The notes: a model not told the origin generated them from the sequence alone. Positions 1-6,961 are shown, numbered from the stretch's first letter. The stretch is 9,679 nt of DNA from Anaerolineae bacterium (GCA_020433835.1 JAGRBY010000243.1:1-9679); one strand, 5' to 3'. Translations and numbers: made by a program.

Positions 1-567
1 AAGGAAAAGCCAGTTATGCGCAATAAAGCCGATTAAGCCGGTAAAGAAAAGGCCGACCATCAGCTTGCGCGTTTGGCGGCGAATCTCTTCCTGACGGGCA
101 ATCTGTTCGGCGTCGATGAGCGAAGCGTCGGTCTGGGGATCGATTTGAACTACACCGTAACCGGCCCGCTCGATGGCCGCAACCATATCGGCCTGGGTAA
201 CGGTGCCGGGAATGTAGCGCACGGTGGCCTTTTCGGTGGCAAAGTTGACGGTGGCCTCAAGGATGCCGGGTACTTTTTTGTTGAGGGTGCGCTCGACTGT
301 GTTAACGCAGTTGGCGCACGTCATGCCGGTAATGGGCAGTTCGATTGTGGCGGTCGGTATTTGGTAGCCGGCCCGTTCGATGCGGGCGATGACGGTTTGA
401 AGGGTTGTAGTGGCCGGGTTATAGCTGATCGTTACCTTCTCGCTGCCGAAATTGACAACAGCGTCCTCTACGCCATCGACCTTTTTGGCGTTGCGTTCAA
501 TTGTGGTGGCGCAGTTAGCGCAGGTGATACCTATAACCGGTAATGTAATCTTTTGTGGCGATGCCAT
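1..567 (-). CDS. copA: Copper-type P1B-ATPase, N-terminal part (partial at window edge)
   Basis: This is the first 189 codons of a heavy-metal-translocating P-type ATPase, an inner-membrane pump that exports Cu(+) (possibly Ag(+)) using ATP. The ATG is at 567-565 and the frame is open to the left edge, so the membrane core, the CPC motif, the DKTG phosphorylation site and the ATP-binding domain lie outside the window. Two tandem HMA metal-binding domains are visible. The first covers roughly residues 6-70 with ITCANC (Cys16 and Cys19) and the second roughly residues 74-138 with MTCANC (Cys84 and Cys87). A charged helix rich in Gln, Glu and Arg follows, and then the start of the first membrane helix (LMVGLFFTGLIGF) near residues 168-180. 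The GMTCANC signature and the doubled HMA domain favour CopA over Zn/Cd pumps. No good ribosome binding site precedes the ATG, so the transcript may be nearly leaderless or the start may be weak. Confidence 0.93.
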   Translation of the reverse strand, partial: MASPQKITLPVIGITCANCATTIERNAKKVDGVEDAVVNFGSEKVTISYNPATTTLQTVIARIERAGYQIPTATIELPITGMTCANCVNTVERTLNKKVPGILEATVNFATEKATVRYIPGTVTQADMVAAIERAGYGVVQIDPQTDASLIDAEQIARQEEIRRQTRKLMVGLFFTGLIGFIAHNWLFL

Positions 568-584
568 TTTTATTCTAACCCATA

Positions 585-602
585 CATCGGCTCTGGCCGA
601 TG
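585..602. promoter_or_regulatory. Perfect inverted repeat upstream of the copper ATPase, candidate operator
   Basis: CATCGGC (585-591) and GCCGATG (596-602) form a perfect 7-bp inverted repeat around a 4-nt centre, 18 nt upstream of the ATPase start codon. Its place between a candidate promoter and the coding start is where a metal-responsive repressor could bind. It could equally be a small 5'-UTR hairpin. No regulator gene is in the window and the sequence matches no operator that I recognise with certainty, so the role is inferred from position only. Confidence 0.4.
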
Positions 603-606
603 GAAA

Positions 607-642
607 AATAATCGAATGATAGCAAATTCTAACCCGATTATT
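607..642. repeat. 8-bp inverted repeat in the divergent intergenic region
   Basis: AATAATCG (607-614) and CGATTATT (635-642) are perfect inverted copies separated by 20 nt. A T-rich run (TTGTTTTTTAT) follows on the plus strand. The stem is AT-rich and lies between two divergent genes, so a terminator role is unlikely. Binding of a dimeric regulator to two half-sites two helical turns apart is possible. Confidence 0.35.
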
Positions 643-664
643 ATTGTTTTTTATGGCCTTTCAA
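637..664 (-). promoter_or_regulatory. Candidate sigma-70-type promoter for the copper ATPase
   Basis: On the minus strand TTGAAA (664-659) is followed after 16 nt by AATAAT (642-637), close to a sigma-70 -35/-10 pair and in an AT-rich stretch. Transcription would begin near 630 and give a 5' UTR of about 60 nt that includes the 585-602 palindrome. The -10 box overlaps one arm of the 607-642 inverted repeat. The match is imperfect and promoter consensus in this lineage is uncertain. Confidence 0.3.
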
Positions 665-805
665 TTTTTATCTGTTATGGTTAATTCAAGAGAGTCTTAA
701 AAAAGAGACGTTTCTCTCGGATAGATATTGGGTATTGTGGCATAAAGTGACGTTGGCTACAAATGTAAGCTTATGGGTTAGTTGATTAAGGAAAGGACCA
801 GCTTG

Positions 806-1243
806 ATGTCAACAAATTCGAATGGAATGATGATCGCTTCAGTTCAAAATCGCTTTTCAGGAGGTGCGATGTCCCCAAAAAGACGCCAATTAACAAAGTA
901 TCTGGTCAGTGCCGGTTTGGGGGTGATAGCCGGTGGCTTAGGTGTGACCATCGTCATGGGCTGCATTGTTTGTATTCAACTTTTTTATGTAACAAGCCAT
1001 ATGTTTTTGCCCGACGCCCGAATGATTGCTATTGCGGCAGCTCTGGTTGGAGCGGGGATGGCGTGGCTGCTTTATAGGGCAGTTCGCCATTTTTCTCCTT
1101 TTATTCTACTGCGCACCTTACACCAAGAGGAGTTAAGGATCATCCTGATTTTTAGCATCCTGGCCAGCCTGTTAGAGGTTTTTCTTTATATGCAAAACAT
1201 GTTTACGGGTATTGCCACTAATTTAACCTATGCCTGGGTCTGA
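806..1243 (+). CDS. Small multi-pass membrane protein of unknown function, upstream of TadE-like gene
   Basis: A 145-residue protein that I do not recognise. After a polar N-terminus and a basic stretch (SPKRRQ) come about three hydrophobic segments. Counted from the internal ATG at 869 they lie at about residues 12-41 (Gly-rich, with CIVC at 32-35), 52-72 and 88-108. The basic loop RAVRHF fits positive-inside topology. Two starts compete. ATG 806 has AAAGGA at 792-797 with 8-nt spacing. ATG 869 has a near-perfect AGGAGGTG at 859-866 but short spacing, and gives 124 residues. I list the longer form, but the shorter one is equally plausible. A TTG at 782 is less likely because the Shine-Dalgarno sequence lies downstream of it. 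The TadE-like gene starts 33 nt after the stop, so the two are probably co-transcribed, and this protein may be an accessory membrane component of the same surface system. Confidence 0.7.
   Translation: MSTNSNGMMIASVQNRFSGGAMSPKRRQLTKYLVSAGLGVIAGGLGVTIVMGCIVCIQLFYVTSHMFLPDARMIAIAAALVGAGMAWLLYRAVRHFSPFILLRTLHQEELRIILIFSILASLLEVFLYMQNMFTGIATNLTYAWV
859..866 (+). promoter_or_regulatory. Strong internal Shine-Dalgarno AGGAGGTG
   Basis: AGGAGGTG lies 2 nt before ATG 869 (4 nt from the AGGAGG core), inside the longer reading of the membrane protein gene. It is the strongest ribosome binding site seen in this stretch and argues that the 869 start is used, either alone or alongside 806. Confidence 0.5.
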
Positions 1244-1276
1244 AAAAGCTGTTTAACCAAAGGGATTAGAAAATTG

Positions 1277-2629
1277 ATGTTGAATAGAATAAAAGATAAC
1301 GCCCATAAATATTGTGTTCCCGCTTGCCTGTCCCAGGGAAAAAAAGGTCAGAGTTTGGTTGAAATTGCGATCTCGATGCCGATTTTGATATTTTTAATGA
1401 TTGGCGTTTTTGAAGTTGGCTCGGCGCTCCGCAGCTATCTGGTATTGGTTAACGTCAACCGAGAAATTACACGCTTTGCCGTTAGGCCGGGATATTTAGA
1501 CTTTTCTACTGAAGAAACGATCGACACCAGTTACCAACGGGTTCGAGATTGGGTTTTTACCTCGAACACGGCCCAACTTGATTTGGATTTTGACGATACG
1601 AATGGCAGCTCAACGTTGATTATATCCCACGTGGTGGCCGACACCGGAGTTCCTTGCGAAGATACGGACAACGATGGACAGATTGACTGCGATTGTGATG
1701 ATTTTGAGGATCCATCCTTTGCCGATCCTTTTCCCCAGGATAACATTATTATCCACCCCGGCCTGGAAGGGATGGCTTACCAGGCCCACTCATTTGGCCC
1801 CACCACCACCTCAACCGGCGATCGAACGACCAGAATCCACTACGATGTGCTGGCCGACGAACTTGTCCGCCAGAACAATCAGTTTAATTGTGAAGTTTTA
1901 AAGCGGGGTGGGGTAGCTTCGGCCAATAATGTTATCGTGACCGAACTGTTTCATGATCAACCGCAGCTTTTTGGCTTTCCTCTCATATCCAATCCATTTA
2001 CCGACCCGGTTCCCCTTTATACCCATACGGTTATGCGCTTAATTGGAGCCTCACGCAGTTCAGGTAGTATCCACGGAAATTTAACCCAAAACATCAGTTC
2101 ACTTGGCCCATTTTGTATGGCTTACCCCCTAACGGCACCGCAAAGCATTATTGATAGCTTGTCGATAAATACGCCTGTCGATATTTTAGGGGGCGCAGGT
2201 CCCAGCGATTGGGGCTGGCTGTCATGGAATCCGGGTGAAAATGATGAAAACTATCTGAATGATGAGCTTGCCTATCAACAAATGTCTATGAATGATTACA
2301 CCAATCCGAATGAAGCGGGCGACCATACCCTTAATGTGGGTGACTATGTAAAATCTTTTAATGGTACGGTTAACTCCAGTGATACAAGAGCCTTGATGGA
2401 GGCTTTGGTGGGCCAGGAAATTATTATTCCCATTTGGAATGATTACAGCGCTGATGGTTTTGTTAAGCTCGATAACCCCAACGCGCCGCCGCCCAAGGTA
2501 GATTCTTATCTCATCAGCAGCTTTGTAAAAGTACGCATTGACTTTGCCGACAATATCGACATACCCCATAAAACTATTACGGCTACGTACTTAGGCCCGG
2601 CTGAAGATTGTATGCCGGTCTCGCCTTAA
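1277..2629 (+). CDS. TadE-like pilus assembly / secreted protein with EF-hand-type loop
   Basis: A 450-residue protein of the TadE/TadG-like family. These are membrane-anchored pseudopilin-type components of Tad (Flp) pilus or related secretion systems. A basic N-terminus is followed by the family hallmark GQSLVE (residues 24-29), a membrane helix at about 31-53 (SMPILIFLMIGVFEVGSAL) and then VNVNREITRFAVRPG. That layout matches the TadE N-terminal domain. The rest is a long extracytoplasmic region, well beyond the roughly 150-250 residues of ordinary TadE proteins. It contains an acidic loop at residues 129-142 (DTDNDGQIDCDCDD, bases 1661-1702) resembling calcium-binding EF-hand or thrombospondin-type-3 loops, plus several Cys residues. 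ATG 1277 is chosen over the TTG at 1274, with AAAGGGA at 1259-1265 as a distant Shine-Dalgarno. The partner gene 806-1243 lies just upstream. No other Tad gene is in the window. Confidence 0.82.
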   Translation: MLNRIKDNAHKYCVPACLSQGKKGQSLVEIAISMPILIFLMIGVFEVGSALRSYLVLVNVNREITRFAVRPGYLDFSTEETIDTSYQRVRDWVFTSNTAQLDLDFDDTNGSSTLIISHVVADTGVPCEDTDNDGQIDCDCDDFEDPSFADPFPQDNIIIHPGLEGMAYQAHSFGPTTTSTGDRTTRIHYDVLADELVRQNNQFNCEVLKRGGVASANNVIVTELFHDQPQLFGFPLISNPFTDPVPLYTHTVMRLIGASRSSGSIHGNLTQNISSLGPFCMAYPLTAPQSIIDSLSINTPVDILGGAGPSDWGWLSWNPGENDENYLNDELAYQQMSMNDYTNPNEAGDHTLNVGDYVKSFNGTVNSSDTRALMEALVGQEIIIPIWNDYSADGFVKLDNPNAPPPKVDSYLISSFVKVRIDFADNIDIPHKTITATYLGPAEDCMPVSP

Positions 2630-2776
2630 TTGCTCTCCACACGCGGCCAAGCACCCCTATTTTGGGTCGGTCTGACCAAGGCCGGCCCCCATAAGGCATC
2701 TTTCTACGTAAGGATGAAGCCCATTTGGTACGCTGCTGGCTACAATCAAGATAATATAACCTAATTCGAAGAAAGG
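2630..2776. other. Convergent intergenic stretch, no gene recognised
   Basis: Between the TadE-like stop and the palindromic element I see no credible gene and no clear Rho-independent terminator with a T-tract. A minus-strand frame open across 2583-2786 has no recognisable domain and starts inside the neighbouring repeat. Short GC-rich self-complementary bits (for example GGTCTGACC near 2668-2676) are too small to call. Confidence 0.5.
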
Positions 2777-2907
2777 TGACAGTCACATAGGAGAGGGCTT
2801 ACGCAGAGTGTAGAACAATTTGCTCAATTGTTCCGAATCGTGGGCATACGCGTGGCGCAAATTGCCAATTTGCGCTACAAAATCGGAAATTTGCGTAAGT
2901 CCTGTCA
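2777..2907. repeat. Nested palindromic element (MITE-like or bidirectional stem-loop array)
   Basis: This 131-bp stretch is built of nested inverted repeats. The ends are TGACAG (2777-2782) and CTGTCA (2902-2907). Inside them CTTACGCA (2798-2805) pairs with TGCGTAAG (2892-2899). Within that loop sit two perfect hairpins: GAACAATT/AATTGTTC (2813-2833, 5-nt loop) and GCGCAAATT/AATTTGCGC (2855-2875, 3-nt loop). AATTTGC recurs three times (2818-2824, 2867-2873, 2888-2894). The layout resembles a non-autonomous palindromic repeat, or remnants of transposon ends. It lies between convergent transcription units, 3 bases from the nucleotidyltransferase stop codon, so it may also act as a two-way terminator or mRNA 3'-end stabiliser. 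No target-site duplication is evident. Confidence 0.6.
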
Positions 2908-2910
2908 TAT

Positions 2911-3996
2911 TTACTTGGGGGCAATGGCCTTTCGGGGAAGTTTAAAGGGGAGTTGTAGTGTTCTTGGTTGTTCACCTTGTTCATATAACATGATAAATTT
3001 GAGCCTGCGCCAAACCTGATAGAGTTCAAGCGTAACGTACGATAGAATTAGTGAGGGATCGAGTTTACGGTTCATAACCTGTTTGCCGGTGTGAAGAGAC
3101 AAAAAGGCATCGAAGGTTGTATGACGGCATAAAAATTGAATAAGCGCGGATCTGATGGGATCGACTCCGAGGTTCCTCAAAACATGATCGGGTAACGTAC
3201 ATTCTACTGTCATCTGAGTAACCCGTAAGGCTGTAAATACAATAGCGCAGCAGTCATACTGCTTGACTTTTCGAATGAATGTGGTCCAATCAAGATCGGG
3301 ATGTTTGTTGATAATTTCGGCTATGTCGCAGAGGGCCTTAAGCCTGAAGTAACGCTTGCGGCAGCTGTTGATGCAGCTCGCAATCAGCATATCTTCGGGA
3401 GCCATGCTGTATAGGGTATGGCCGCGCCAGTCGATGGGGGTGGCGTCGCGCCAAATCTGTTCAAAGTCGACCGGCAGTGTTCCGTTCATCAAGATGTCGT
3501 GGTGTTCGAAATAATCAAATTCAAGGCCGGTTCGATGAAAGACGTGTCTAAATTGTTGATATTCTGCATCGCTTACATCACGGCGATGTACTTTAATAAC
3601 CAGATCGACATCGAGTAGGGTTGTGTAATAGGGTTGGTCATAAACCAGAATATCAAGCGCTCCGCCTTTGATGACCATCACATCAAGCGATTTTTCAGCG
3701 AAAAAGGCTAAGGCTTTGCTAAGATTTTGAAAGTTGCGCTCTTTCTGCAAAATATTGCGAAATTCAGCCTGCCTGAATTGCGTTTCGATCTCGGCCGGAA
3801 TGGTGAGATCGGGACATTGCTGCAGATTGGTGTAAACCAATGAAGCGACACCGTGGATTGTGGCGGTTTCGTAAATAGCGTCCCAGTTTACGGAAGCCTG
3901 CGTGCCAATAGCGTAAACAGTTTGCCTGTGGCTGTCGGTGAACTGTTGTCGGGTACAGACAAGAAGAAGTTTTTGATCAGATCGTGAGAGGTGCAT
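2911..3996 (-). CDS. Nucleotidyltransferase-family protein of the lasso peptide operon
   Basis: A 361-residue protein of the NTP_transf_5 type (Pol-beta-like nucleotidyltransferase superfamily). The N-terminal 100 residues are helical. Then come VIKGGALDILVYD (residues 108-120, matching the conserved KGxAL stretch) and LLDVDLVIK (about 127-135, the DxD metal-binding pair Asp129/Asp131). LPVDFEQIW follows near 174-182, and a helical domain with PEDMLIASCINSCRKRYFRLKALCDIAEII matches the family's 'pedlLlhl...Hxxkh...L..l.Di.ei' region, although its usual His is Asn. The Arg that usually precedes DxD is not obvious. It is the last gene of the operon, 24 nt after the exporter stop. Homologues in kinase-containing lasso clusters (for example PsmN of pseudomycoidin) have been linked to further decoration of the phosphorylated peptide. 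The exact reaction here cannot be read from sequence. ATG 3996 has only a weak GAGA ribosome binding site, consistent with coupling. Confidence 0.82.
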   Translation of the reverse strand: MHLSRSDQKLLLVCTRQQFTDSHRQTVYAIGTQASVNWDAIYETATIHGVASLVYTNLQQCPDLTIPAEIETQFRQAEFRNILQKERNFQNLSKALAFFAEKSLDVMVIKGGALDILVYDQPYYTTLLDVDLVIKVHRRDVSDAEYQQFRHVFHRTGLEFDYFEHHDILMNGTLPVDFEQIWRDATPIDWRGHTLYSMAPEDMLIASCINSCRKRYFRLKALCDIAEIINKHPDLDWTTFIRKVKQYDCCAIVFTALRVTQMTVECTLPDHVLRNLGVDPIRSALIQFLCRHTTFDAFLSLHTGKQVMNRKLDPSLILSYVTLELYQVWRRLKFIMLYEQGEQPRTLQLPFKLPRKAIAPK

Positions 3997-4020
3997 TTTT
4001 TGTCTCGATAGTCTACGGTC

Positions 4021-5943
4021 TTAATGTCCGTTGATGTTTTGATGATAAAGCGCCACACCGGCGGCAGCCAACGCATAGTCGCTGCCAGGCTGTTCGGTAT
4101 CAAGATGAGCCGCTGCTGTTGATTTAACCTGGGTTTGCTGCCGCCAAGAGCGAGCATACAGGCCATTGAGAGCCAAAAGTTCTTGGTGTGAACCGGATTC
4201 GACGATTTTACCGGCCTCCATGACGTGAATGACATCGGCGTCTTTGGCGATAGTGAAGCGATGGGTAATGATAATCGACGTGCAGCCGGCGGCTACTGTT
4301 CTAAAGCGGCTGTACCAGTCGGCTTCAGACCACGAGTCAAGAGCGCTGGTTGGCTCATCCAAAACAATGATGGGAGCTTGCCGAAATAGAGTACGGGCTA
4401 GGGCTAATCGCTGCCATTCACCCCCGCTTAAATCTTCGCTTTTGAGGAAAATTTTGCCGAGCAGAGTATCATAGCCCTGTGGTAATTTCACGATGGCGTC
4501 ATGCGCTCCGGCGGAGTGAGCGATAGCTTCAACCTGATCGGGAGTGGGGGTAATGGATACATCACCGAAGAGAATATTTTGCCGCGCCGTGGCCCGGTAG
4601 GACATTGCGTGTTGAAATAAAACGGCAATGAGGCGGCGCAGCCCCACAACCGGGAAGTCACGAATATCAATGCCATCCAGTTCAATAGAACCGGCGTCGG
4701 GGTCGTAAAAACGGCATAAAAGTTTGATGAGCGTGCTTTTTCCGGCTCCATTAGCCCCTACGATAGCCACCGTGGTTCCGGCGTCGATGGTTAAGTTGAA
4801 ATCGTTTAGCGCTTGCCGATCGCTGCCGGGGTAGTTAAAGCTAATGTGCTTAAAGGCAATGCCGTGCTTTAACCGATCCGGCACGGGAACGGGCTGGGCA
4901 GGATCGACGATTTGAGGTTCGTAATCTAAAAATCTGAATAGGTTATTTAAGAACAAGGTGTCGTTGTAGATGTTTGCCACACTTCTTAACAGCGATTGCA
5001 GTAGACCCTGCCCTTGGTTGAATGCCTGAAAAAACAAAGCGATATCGCCCAGTGTACCGATCCCTGACAACGCTCGCCAGGCCATCCAGATCATGGTCAA
5101 CGCAAAAAAGATAAGGGTTGCAAATTGAACTGCCAGCCGGGCGATGGTCTGGCGTTTGGTCAAGTCGAGCCGTTCGGTGCGCAGCTGCCGGCGAATATCT
5201 TGGTAAGAGGTTTGAAAGTAACCGCTAAGATTAAACAACCGCATTTCAGGCGCAGCCTCTTTGCTGGTTAAAATTTGGTCATAATAATTTGTCCAGCGGC
5301 GTTGGCTGGTCGTTTCTTCCCACCAGCGGTGTGATATTCGGTTAAAGAAGACAACCACTAAAAAGGCGGGCACGCTGCTTAGAAACAAAATTAACGGCAG
5401 CCACAGCCCGTAAGCCATCAAAACAAAGCCCATACCAGCTACAGCAATGGTGTCTCTAAAGAGGTTGCCGAAATTTTGCAGCAAAATGAGAGGCCGGCTG
5501 CTGCCCTGGCTTTTGGCTTGTTCAAGGAGATCATTATATTCGGACAGTTCATAAAAAATCAGGTCAACCTGAGCCGCTTTTTGATGAATGGTTGTTTGGA
5601 GGTGATCGGAGATAATTTCCGACTGAGCCACATTGACCCATTCGTTGAGGCTTTGTAAAAGCAAGCCCAAAATCATTAACCCGGCCATCAAGACAGCGCC
5701 CATCACCAGCGGCTTTATATCGGCCCAACTGCTGGTTGCGCTAATCGATGTGACCAGGCTATCGACCAGCCAGCGCGTAATATACAGTGAAGCTGCCGGT
5801 AATAACCCTTGCAGCGCCAGTAAAATACCCCAGGCAATGGATAATTGGCCCGATGCACCCCAAATAAGCGCCAACGTGCGCCGCAAGTAGACAAGTTGCG
5901 CCGGTAGATAGGCGAGTTTTTTATGCAACCGTTTTAGATTCAT
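4021..5943 (-). CDS. Lasso peptide ABC exporter (fused TMD-NBD half-transporter)
   Basis: A 640-residue ABC half-transporter that should dimerise in the inner membrane and export the mature lasso peptide, which also gives self-immunity. The six-helix membrane domain fills about residues 25-320, including a coupling-helix region rich in RWWEETTSQRRW. The nucleotide-binding domain follows with Walker A GANGAGKST (396-404), Q-loop Gln444, signature LSGGE (505-509), Walker B IIVLDEP (525-531, catalytic Glu530) and H-loop His561. All catalytic motifs are intact. There is no N-terminal C39 peptidase, as expected when a separate B2 enzyme removes the leader. I chose ATG 5943 (MNLKRLHKK). The frame is open back to a TTG at 6018, but that would overlap the kinase by 98 nt. 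The chosen start overlaps the kinase stop by 23 nt, suggesting translational coupling. A tail of about 40 residues after the NBD is poorly conserved in type and probably disordered. Confidence 0.93.
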   Translation of the reverse strand: MNLKRLHKKLAYLPAQLVYLRRTLALIWGASGQLSIAWGILLALQGLLPAASLYITRWLVDSLVTSISATSSWADIKPLVMGAVLMAGLMILGLLLQSLNEWVNVAQSEIISDHLQTTIHQKAAQVDLIFYELSEYNDLLEQAKSQGSSRPLILLQNFGNLFRDTIAVAGMGFVLMAYGLWLPLILFLSSVPAFLVVVFFNRISHRWWEETTSQRRWTNYYDQILTSKEAAPEMRLFNLSGYFQTSYQDIRRQLRTERLDLTKRQTIARLAVQFATLIFFALTMIWMAWRALSGIGTLGDIALFFQAFNQGQGLLQSLLRSVANIYNDTLFLNNLFRFLDYEPQIVDPAQPVPVPDRLKHGIAFKHISFNYPGSDRQALNDFNLTIDAGTTVAIVGANGAGKSTLIKLLCRFYDPDAGSIELDGIDIRDFPVVGLRRLIAVLFQHAMSYRATARQNILFGDVSITPTPDQVEAIAHSAGAHDAIVKLPQGYDTLLGKIFLKSEDLSGGEWQRLALARTLFRQAPIIVLDEPTSALDSWSEADWYSRFRTVAAGCTSIIITHRFTIAKDADVIHVMEAGKIVESGSHQELLALNGLYARSWRQQTQVKSTAAAHLDTEQPGSDYALAAAGVALYHQNINGH

Positions 5944-6805
5944 GGAATATGTCGTGTTCAATAACGTGAATAAGCTCCGATAGTTTGAGTAAAGAACGCT
6001 CTCGCTCCAAAAGAGCAATAGGAATGCGATTGACGATGTTCAAGCATTGGTAAAAATGGAGGCGATCCATATCGGGCTTATTTTGGATAAGCATGGCTCT
6101 GGAACAGCGTACGATTTCTAAAAATGCCTGCGTCGGAGAAAGAGAGACCACCCGCACCGAGGCGGCGTCGGTTGTGCCCAAAATATAGAGTCGTTTGAGC
6201 GGCAGGGGGGCCTGCAAAAAGCCGGTTGTTAACCGATGAGCACGTTTATGGGCGTTGTGATATAGCTCCGGCAGGGCAGCTAAATGGCCCATAGAGTCGA
6301 CCGCGTCGGGCCAGAGTTTGGTTTGAGGATAACCGGGTGTTACGGTTAATGCTTGTTCTGAAACAGATATGGCGATAATATCATCGGCTACAAAGGTGTA
6401 CCCCTGGGCATAAAATGCTTCGGCCAGGGTCGATTTACCCCAGCCGGATTCGCCTAAAAAAGCCACCACCCCACCATCGATGACAACGCCGCTGGCGTGC
6501 AGCACCATCTGCCCCCGCAGTCGGAGTAGGGCGGCCATCGTGGCTCCCAAAAGACAAAGCCGAATTAAAGCTGCGTCAGCCGAAGGATTGGCTTCAATAA
6601 CAATCTCATGAGCATCAATGATGATAAAATCGCCGGCTTCTGTCTTAACTGTAAAGGCTTCGCGAGTTTTATAATGGTCTGGATGCTCGTTGGCTCGAGC
6701 CATCCGTACCGTAATATCGGGTTTAGTTGTAATTTCGGTTTCGACAAGTTCCGGCAGCGATAATTCTGATGAAAGATGTAAACCGTAGGTCATGTATGAA
6801 AACAT
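5921..6805 (-). CDS. HPr-kinase-like lasso peptide kinase (ThcoK/PadeK type)
   Basis: A 294-residue protein related to the kinase domain of HPr kinase/phosphorylase. This subfamily phosphorylates lasso precursors in Bacillota clusters such as paeninodin. Key residues are His103 in LHASGVV, the P-loop GESGWGKST (118-126), Asp141-Asp142 in FVADDIIAI and the downstream PGYPQTKLWPDAV (157-169), a stretch typical of these kinases. The P-loop and the Asp pair are intact, so activity is likely. The N-terminal 95 residues are the variable, probably substrate-recognising part. Start at ATG 6805; a second ATG at 6793 (MTYGLHLSS) is possible because no strong Shine-Dalgarno separates them. The gene lies downstream of the precursor, behind a stable hairpin, and overlaps the exporter by 23 nt. 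Characterised relatives modify the side chain of a C-terminal Ser, but the precursor here ends in Pro, so the target residue is unclear. Confidence 0.88.
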   Translation of the reverse strand: MFSYMTYGLHLSSELSLPELVETEITTKPDITVRMARANEHPDHYKTREAFTVKTEAGDFIIIDAHEIVIEANPSADAALIRLCLLGATMAALLRLRGQMVLHASGVVIDGGVVAFLGESGWGKSTLAEAFYAQGYTFVADDIIAISVSEQALTVTPGYPQTKLWPDAVDSMGHLAALPELYHNAHKRAHRLTTGFLQAPLPLKRLYILGTTDAASVRVVSLSPTQAFLEIVRCSRAMLIQNKPDMDRLHFYQCLNIVNRIPIALLERERSLLKLSELIHVIEHDIFHESKTVA

Positions 6806-6854
6806 AAAGTGTATTCCGGAGTCTTCCTAGAATAAGTTTGGCACAATGGGTAAG

Positions 6855-6891
6855 CCGAGGGATGGATGTGTATTTTCGCTCCATCCCTCGG
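6855..6891 (-). terminator. Strong stem-loop between precursor and kinase genes (attenuator or 3'-end hairpin)
   Basis: CCGAGGGATGGA (6855-6866) and TCCATCCCTCGG (6880-6891) form a perfect 12-bp stem with a 13-nt loop, about 70 nt after the precursor stop. On the transcribed minus strand the stem is preceded by an A-rich run and followed by CTTACCC, so it lacks a proper U-tract. Partial termination, or protection of the precursor mRNA 3' end, fits better than full termination. Such hairpins after the precursor gene are a known way to make more precursor than enzyme. The plus-strand flank (AATTTTATTTTC) is more terminator-like, but nothing is known to be transcribed in that direction here. Confidence 0.7.
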
Positions 6892-6912
6892 AATTTTATT
6901 TTCTAACGGGTA

Positions 6913-6925
6913 ACCAGTACAGGAA
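6913..6925 (+). repeat. Left copy of a 13-bp inverted repeat flanking the precursor gene
   Basis: ACCAGTACAGGAA lies 37 nt downstream of the precursor stop codon. Its perfect reverse complement is at 7207-7219, upstream of the precursor. Flanking bases agree only partly (G-GT before the repeat in both orientations), so conservation is confined to this block. Confidence 0.7.
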
Positions 6926-6961
6926 TTAATGCGTTTTAATACTATTTAGCCGGTTGTAAGG

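Noticed and set aside
73..543. Plus-strand open frame of 156 codons opposite the copper ATPase
   Set aside because: It is the antisense shadow of the HMA domains. The minus-strand translation has two MTCANC/ITCANC metal sites, while the plus-strand product is Gly-rich with no family features.
2583..3029. Short open frames on both strands across the convergent junction (2583-2786, 2799-3029, 2828-3019)
   Set aside because: They are made largely of palindromic repeat sequence or antisense to the nucleotidyltransferase 3' end, with no plausible ribosome binding site or domain.
5944..6018. Upstream TTG start (6018) extending the exporter by 25 residues
   Set aside because: It would overlap the kinase by 98 nt, uses a rare start, and adds residues not typical of exporter N-termini. 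ATG 5943 begins a normal basic, amphipathic N-terminus.
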